Shown here: piece after piece, positions 58,078 to 64,000 of the stretch
How the letters are laid out: each line of letters starts with the position of its first letter
Numbering within the stretch: the first letter of the stretch is position 1
Source of the DNA: Viscum album
Lineage: Eukaryota > Streptophyta > Magnoliopsida > Santalales > Viscaceae
Direction: 5' to 3'
Assembly (NCBI GenBank): GCA_963277665.1
Contig: OY728143.1
Coordinates: forward strand, 228,523,591-228,587,590
Length of the DNA: 64,000 nucleotides
The notes under the pieces: model-generated
What the model was told of the DNA's origin: nothing
The model's database searches: none
What the model saw: only the letters and a program-made list of their open reading frames with translations
Translations under genes and position numbers: made by a program

Positions 58078-60249
58078 TTGTTTTAGTTATTAATATCTAT
58101 TAAGATATATAATATTTTATAAATATGCAATAACTGGCCTCTATTTAAACATTGGATGTTATAATTCATGATGAACAACTTATTTATGATTAATTATTTG
58201 TATGTTCACAATTCTAATTTAGTACGACTATTAATTTGTGTTTTCTTATCCATATAATTAATTAATTAAAAAAATTTGTGGAAATAAGAGGAATCAGTAT
58301 AAGTAAAAAATGCAATGAGATGTTTAAGGATTTAATAAATGAGATTGCATGTATGAAGAGAGGAAGAGTTAATATCATAATGGTGATAAATAACCAAATG
58401 AAAAAGTATATGAATAATAAAATAAACAATGGATTGTTTCCAAATTTTAAAAATATGTAATATATCTTGTTTCATTAATTTATTAAATAATCAACATCCA
58501 ATTTGTTGGATATTCTGGTCTATTAATTATTGATTTTTTTAAACTTTCATTGAACAATATTTTTTATTTTATAATGAAAATTATAAGTGAAATTAATATT
58601 TTGCATTAATAACATATATAAATAATCTTATCTGTTATGGAAATTAATTAAGAATGAAAAACATATGGATGAAATTGGCTCAATGGAATGATATGAATAG
58701 ATGTAAATTTTGTTTAGTAAATATTTCAATTTTACAATTTATATGATTTTGGATAGAGGATTTATTTTACATGAAAGAATTATGATAAATCAGTTGGGTA
58801 AAATGATGAAATATATATAATTAATTCATGGTACACCTCTAAATTATTCATTTAATAAGGAAAGATACATCATTACTTTTGGTGATTATGAATTTTTATT
58901 TTAAAAAAATTACTGATTTTCAAGTATTATATCTATAATGAGATAATTTAATATGTTCTTAATGTGTAGATAAACATTATTATTTGTTTTGGTCTCATTG
59001 AACATGTGAAATGATTATATGAATAATTTTTAATTAAATAGGATTTTTCAAATGGTCTCTTAGGTAACAGAGTTCAACTTCCCACAAGTCCAAGGTGTTG
59101 AAAGACGAATGATGGAAAATTCCTTAAATTATTGAGTAAATGTTTAGTGTTTGGAATATAAGAGAATCAATATGAATAATTATGATGATAGTTGAAGAAT
59201 CTAGAAATCATGATGAATGAATTTAATATTTTTCCCATTCCCCCATGGTACAATTTTTCAAATACAATAAATTTAAACACATCCAAATCTAATCGTCAAG
59301 ACATGGTCCTTAATGATAGTTAATGTGTACAACCTCAAATTATAAGGGAACATAGACGAGATTATGATATCACTACCATTGAAATGGACTAGGATCACAA
59401 TATGGTGAATATTACACTTTTTATTATTTCAAGAATAGTGAATTTATTATTTCATTATAGTTCTTCATAGTAGTTCATATCATCAATATTATCTTGAAAC
59501 ATACAAAACCACCTCAATACATATTGGATTATTTATAGGTGAATACACCAAGTGGTGAAATAATTTCATCTTGAGTATATAACTCTTCCAAAATAATCAT
59601 TTGTGAAAATAATATTCTAAAAATGGTTTTCATTGTTACTTTTGTAAAATTTTATTATATACATTGCATGGATTGAATTTTCCAATATATAAGAAATAAA
59701 CCCATTATAGTCAGTGAAATATCTTTCCATATCAAGAATTATCTTGAAATTATACACAAAAGATATGATAATTATTAATATCATTTGTCAAATCATTACA
59801 AATATGTATTTTAGAGTGTTATAACTATGATTGTATTTTATAAAATATGTTCATGAGTTAAAGTAACTTCCATGTTGACCTGCATACTATAAGATAATAT
59901 AATGACATATATCCTGAATGCGTTTTAGATATTTCTTCTCTATCTTGAGGTTTATGTGCTAATAATTAAATAACTAGAACTATTCATTTATCCATGTATA
60001 TGAATAAATAACAATAATAAAAATTAATTGTTTAAGATGAAACAATAAGATAAATAATACATTGATTTTTTACATTCGAGTGGTTTGCAATAGGGTTCCC
60101 TAGTTCTCCATATTTTGAAGAAGGGTGGATTAATACATTTTTGTATCAATTTTCATTTCCATAACTAGATCATGATAATGAAAAAAATCCTTTTAATGAG
60201 GATTTATTTGATCAATAATATTGGGTACAATCCTTCAAAAGAAAATTAT

Positions 60250-60640
60250 TTTATTAGGATATCATTAGTTGAATGTGAAAATATTGGATATTAAAAAATA
60301 TAACATTTATACATGGCACGAACACTCTATGTCCATGTGGTGTCATTTAAACATAAAAATTCTATAAAAAATTTCATATACTATAAAAATACATTTAATG
60401 ATCACCATAAAAAAAATTTGGTCAAATTTATATGTGATTTGGTAATATATTTTGAAATTAACGAATAAACTGAAGAGTATTTGACAAATGTATTAAATAT
60501 GTATTTAAAAATATTTTATATAAAATGCATATTAATTATTACTTACGGATATATCATGTCATATTATTTGGGTATGTTATCATCAAAAATGATATATATG
60601 TTCATCCATAAATGGTTAGGCTTATTAATTAGTGTCTAAG
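60250..60640 (+). pseudogene. Reverse transcriptase palm remnant of element III
   Basis: GYH at 60258, followed by an LNVKILDIKK-like stretch (family: GYHQLRV...DI.KT). The catalytic box reads FICDLVIYFE at 60427-60456 where relatives have FIDDILVYSK, so the first Asp has become Cys. Next come TEEYLTNVLNMYLK (60469-60512) and a LYAK...KC-like segment, then YYLGMLSSKMIYM near 60558-60600, matching the FLGHVIS-GI-VDP block. A frame change and stops lie between. Confidence 0.65.
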
Positions 60641-61861
60641 ACAAAAAAATTGATATAATTCAATATTTTCTTTGGATTATATGAGTATTATAAATGTCTT
60701 ACTGGGAAATAATCCTGATTTAAAAAAAACTACCCATGTTAACTAGAAATGTGGTTAAGTTTTTTTAATAAAGGATTGTGATAAAAGGTTAATAAACCTG
60801 AATATAATTCCAGAAAAGGCCCTTGAACTCTCACTACCATCTAGTGTCCAAGGATTTTCATCATAAATAGATTCTTTAGAATTATATTTGGTAGTGTACT
60901 CTAGAAAATTGATAATTTTATATATTATCCTTCACGAATGATGAAGTTTCAGATAAAAATCAAAAGAAATGTGATATAATAGTTTTATAGAAGAATTATT
61001 TTTCATAAATATTATGTTCTATAATCTTGATTGAGAAAGGTGAGGAAAATATGTTAAAAATAATAATAATGTATATTTTTAAATTCAACGGCCTCAATAT
61101 GATCTGATTAATATGGTTAGGTCTAATAAAAGTCTATGATTTAAAAATTCATTGCCATCATATAAAGGATAAAAATGATATTCTTTATGAAGATAATATC
61201 ATGCATCCTAATACATGGTGAGGATCAGAAAGGGATCATAGCTCATTATAAATTAAAATAATGGACATGGGAACCATAAACGAATGGATGTCATCCTGTA
61301 TAACACAGAAGATCTATTAAATAATTATTTTAGAAAAAGTTAATGTAGCACAAATGAACCGAGAAGGAATATAAAATATGGTGTAATAATTTCTATGTTT
61401 AAAATCCCACAATTCAACCATGATTAATATGGATTTATATGATTCAGGCAGTGGATATGTGTATAATTTAAGCTTTTTGTAAGGAAGGAAATATTATTTG
61501 ATGCCCTAAACTAAACATTATCAATTAATAAGTTGAGGAAAAAATTTATAGATCAGTATGAATAGTTATGGTGTTATAATATTAAGGTGTGTAATTTGGA
61601 GTAAAAAAATATTTTTTATGAGAAAAAATAATGGTAAAATGGCTACAATCCAAAAGATGATGGATCTATGACCTATAAAAGCATAAAAATATGAGATAAA
61701 CAGGATATATTTTGTCATAACTCTCCAAATAAATCCAAATGACACAATTAAAATGGGATATGATGGATTTTTCTCTAAGTACTACTTATTTCATTTCAAT
61801 TTTATAATAATACCCAATTCATAATATTTACCAGAAATATATAATAAATTTGGTGTTCCTA

Positions 61862-62053
61862 CATGGAATTAGTCCGTTGATTAAATCTAATTTCCATCAA
61901 ATGTTTAATTAAAATGTATGGACGAGGATTAAAATTGAATTCAATAATGATTTCAAATTTAGCATCATATATCTTCATAATACATAGAGTCAATTTGATT
62001 GACTACATAAAACACTAGAATTAATTATTATATCTTTCTCTATTGATTTCAAA
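61862..62053 (+). pseudogene. Integrase core remnant of element III
   Basis: One frame reads HGIS at 61862, then a decayed SDRD segment, FKFSIIYLHNT near 61952-61985 (family: L-FSTAYHPQT), a Q at the GQ-E place, KTLE near 62007-62020 and IDFK at 62042-62053. Three stops interrupt. Order and spacing match the second half of the D,D35E core in element E. Confidence 0.65.
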
Positions 62054-62439
62054 TAATATTTTTACCAACATATTTCACATATATACTTCTCATACAAAAT
62101 TATATTTTAGTCAAGTGTTCATATTTCCTCAAATCAATCCTTTTTTTATAATAAATAGATAACTCCAATGTTATTGAGTTAATATAACGAATGGATGTAA
62201 TTGGTATAATAAATATTCAAGAAATGAAACAAAAATAGTCCATTCAACAATACAAAAATGTAAATTAAATTTTAGAAAAGTTCCATGATGAAAATCATTT
62301 AAAATTAATATAGTTAGATGTCATAGGTAAAATATTCTATTAGATATATGTATAAGGAATAGTGATTTAAAATCATGGAAGAGTTGATACCTAGGTCCTA
62401 GGTACTATAACCCAATTAAAATTCATGGTCATATTAGTG

Positions 62440-62738
62440 TTATGGAATGTCGATGTACCCTTCATACATAATAATATAATGTACATAATGTGATCTATTT
62501 ATCCTACGTATATATGTACATAATTGATCTTTCTCGTGTACTCATTGACTTGGTGTTGTTTAAAAATGATTTATCTTTAGATGAAAAAACTATAGAGATA
62601 TTATGTTATATTTATAATATAATACAAATCATGAAATCTAATATTTTCAATTACTGTATAAAAAACATGTACGATGTGGAAGCATTGGAATATGGTGACG
62701 TAATGAACCAATATTTACCATTTGTATTTTTCTCATAA
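62440..62738 (+). pseudogene. Integrase C-terminus and chromodomain remnant of element III
   Basis: About 62475-62540 reads VHNVIYLSYVYMYIIDLS (family: VHNVFHVS-LRKY--D-S). The open stretch 62490-62738 continues with LSLDEKTIEIL, a basic strand and ends DVEALEYGDVMNQYLPFVF, matching the E-ATWE---M---YP-LF end of chromovirus polyproteins. The 82-residue open frame is the surviving tail of pol, not a separate small gene. Confidence 0.75.
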
Positions 62739-62770
62739 ATTATGAATTAAAAATCCAAGGAAAAATTTAT

Positions 62771-62783
62771 AATGGGGGAATAA
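62771..62783 (+). other. Polypurine tract of element III
   Basis: AATGGGGGAATAA immediately before TGTAACATCAC, the first bases of an LTR. Confidence 0.75.
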
Positions 62784-64000
62784 TGTAACATCACATTATT
62801 TTAAAAGAATTATACTTCCATAATAAAGTTATTATTACTAGTAACATTATAATATACAACTTATGATGATGTAAATACCATTATATTTTGTATCATAACA
62901 TTAAAAACAAGTATGAATATGTTCTACAGTATCATTACAAGTATAATTGGGGTATATAAATTATTAAAAAATAAAATAAATATTTTTAAATCTAATAGGT
63001 TGTGTTTTATAAGAAATACAATATATTACAATAATATTTTGGAAAGAATAAAAATCAATAAAAAGAAGAATAAAATTTTTAGATATTGAGATTAATTAAT
63101 TTTTTTAAAATAATTATGTGAATCAATAATTATAAAATAAGATTAATTTATAGGGTTAATAAGAATTATATATGTAATGTAATAATAATATGTCCATTTA
63201 GACTTTTAAATTGCCTAAAAATCACTATTTACCATGAACACATTAAATAAATGTGAATATTGTCATAGTATAATACCATTTCTCATATTATGATGCTTAA
63301 TTAACACATCAATATAAATTCCAATATTGTATATTTATACAAGTTTAGTAAAACAATAATTTTATATTTAAGTATAATTATTATAATTATAAATTTTATA
63401 TATTTATATTTTTCAAAAATTTATTTTTTAAAATATTCAATTAAATATTTGAAAACGTCAGTTCTTGGTATTTTTTAAAAAATAATAAATTTTATATTAA
63501 TATTAAAATATTAAATTTTCATATATGTAGTGGTTTAATGACAGTAGTATCACATAAAATGACTCAAAATACTATTAAATAATTTTCATAGTCCAAATAT
63601 ATCCAATGGATAAAATAATATATTTAAAAATGTGATTTTGTATTCAAACTTATCAACAAATTATAAAAGATAAAAATATATTATCTTCTAAAAACTATAT
63701 TTTATTCTTTGTGGGGAATTATAAATTACAATAATATAATTTATATTATAATTTTTTAAAATGTTTGGAATATATTTATAGTTTCAAAGGAAACTATTTT
63801 AATCCCAATAATAAAGACATTTCATAATCATGATCCAAAATAATAAGTAATTCAATATTTTATTCCAAAAAACTTTACTCCTTCATGTATAAATACACCC
63901 ATTCTCCATCCATTTCTTCATTCTTCTAAAACATATTCCATCCCTATAGTTATAGAAAAATATATCATGAATCCCATTTAAAAATATTGGTGTGGCCCTT
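62784..64000 (+). repeat. 3' LTR of element III, first 1.2 kb
   Basis: Starts TGTAACATCACATT after the polypurine tract, mostly AT-rich U3. TATAAATA at 63888-63895 with a pyrimidine-rich downstream part (CATTCTCCATCCATTTC) is the probable promoter. The LTR runs past the window end. Confidence 0.65.
63888..63895 (+). promoter_or_regulatory. TATA box, element III 3' LTR
   Basis: TATAAATA in TTCATGTATAAATACACCC, about 1.1 kb into the LTR, followed by a CT-rich leader start as in the other LTRs here. Confidence 0.5.

Larger units (their letters stand above)
58064..62783 (+). mobile_element. Element III: deeply eroded chromovirus internal region
   Basis: 4.7 kb of very AT-rich DNA with no long open frame. 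Four landmarks give a Ty3/gypsy order: primer-like site (58066), reverse transcriptase (about 60250-60640), integrase core (61862-62053) and chromodomain (about 62440-62738), then a polypurine tract. The length fits a standard gag-pol. The part from 58080 to 60240 (gag and protease expected) and 60640-61860 (RNase H and integrase N-terminus expected) is too decayed for me to assign. The base bias suggests long exposure to cytosine-methylation decay. Confidence 0.72.

Noticed and set aside
62490..62738. Novel 82-residue small protein
   Set aside because: It matches the C-terminal end of chromovirus integrase just before a polypurine tract.

Overview
The window is a plant nuclear repeat island. 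It consists almost entirely of nested long-terminal-repeat (LTR) retrotransposons of the Ty3/gypsy superfamily, mostly chromovirus-like (integrase C-terminal chromodomain, initiator-Met-tRNA primer sites, LTRs of 3.5-4.3 kb). I see no host gene, rRNA or CRISPR. The organism is probably a flowering plant with a large, repeat-rich genome; the sequence does not resolve it further.

Layout. (1) The oldest layer on the + strand is a tandem pair of one family, elements I and II, sharing a middle LTR. Internal region I is 1-3936 plus 19488-20210. The shared LTR is 20211-21938 plus 33847-35849. Internal region II is 35850-38758 plus 49044-51145. The right LTR is 51146-54875. (2) A solo LTR, 'A' (3937-7301 plus 18682-19487), sits in integrase I. 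(3) Element B (7302-18681; 4.34-kb LTRs; gag only; 5-bp target duplication TTCTA) sits inside solo LTR A. (4) Element E (21939-33846; target duplication AATAT) sits inside the shared LTR. It is the only element with a full-length open gag-pol frame (1503 codons), but its reverse-transcriptase active site reads FIDE instead of FIDD. (5) Element F (38759-49043, minus strand) is a deletion derivative related to E and sits in reverse transcriptase II. (6) To the right of 54875 are a LINE-type RNase H remnant and a deeply eroded AT-rich chromovirus, element III, whose 3' LTR begins at 62784 and runs off the window.

How the parts work together. E encodes gag, protease, reverse transcriptase, RNase H, integrase and chromodomain. 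B (gag, no pol) and F (broken gag, pol mostly deleted) keep LTRs, primer site and polypurine tract, so they would depend on enzymes from other elements. B belongs to the solo-LTR-A family and is a more distant relative of I/II.

The most unusual content is in the LTRs, not the proteins. In the A/B/I/II lineage the transcribed part of each of five LTR copies carries two or three hairpins around a shared core (CGTACGTACGG ... ATACCGTCTC). These lie inside a predicted leader intron, followed by a predicted 36-nt microexon whose length is the same in all five copies. In the E/F lineage the LTRs carry a tandem array of a 165-bp unit, each with a dyad that keeps pairing through apparent compensatory changes, plus several perfect stem-loops upstream of the TATA box. 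Two tRNA-derived SINE-like insertions also occur, one in the B internal region and one (weaker) in leader II.
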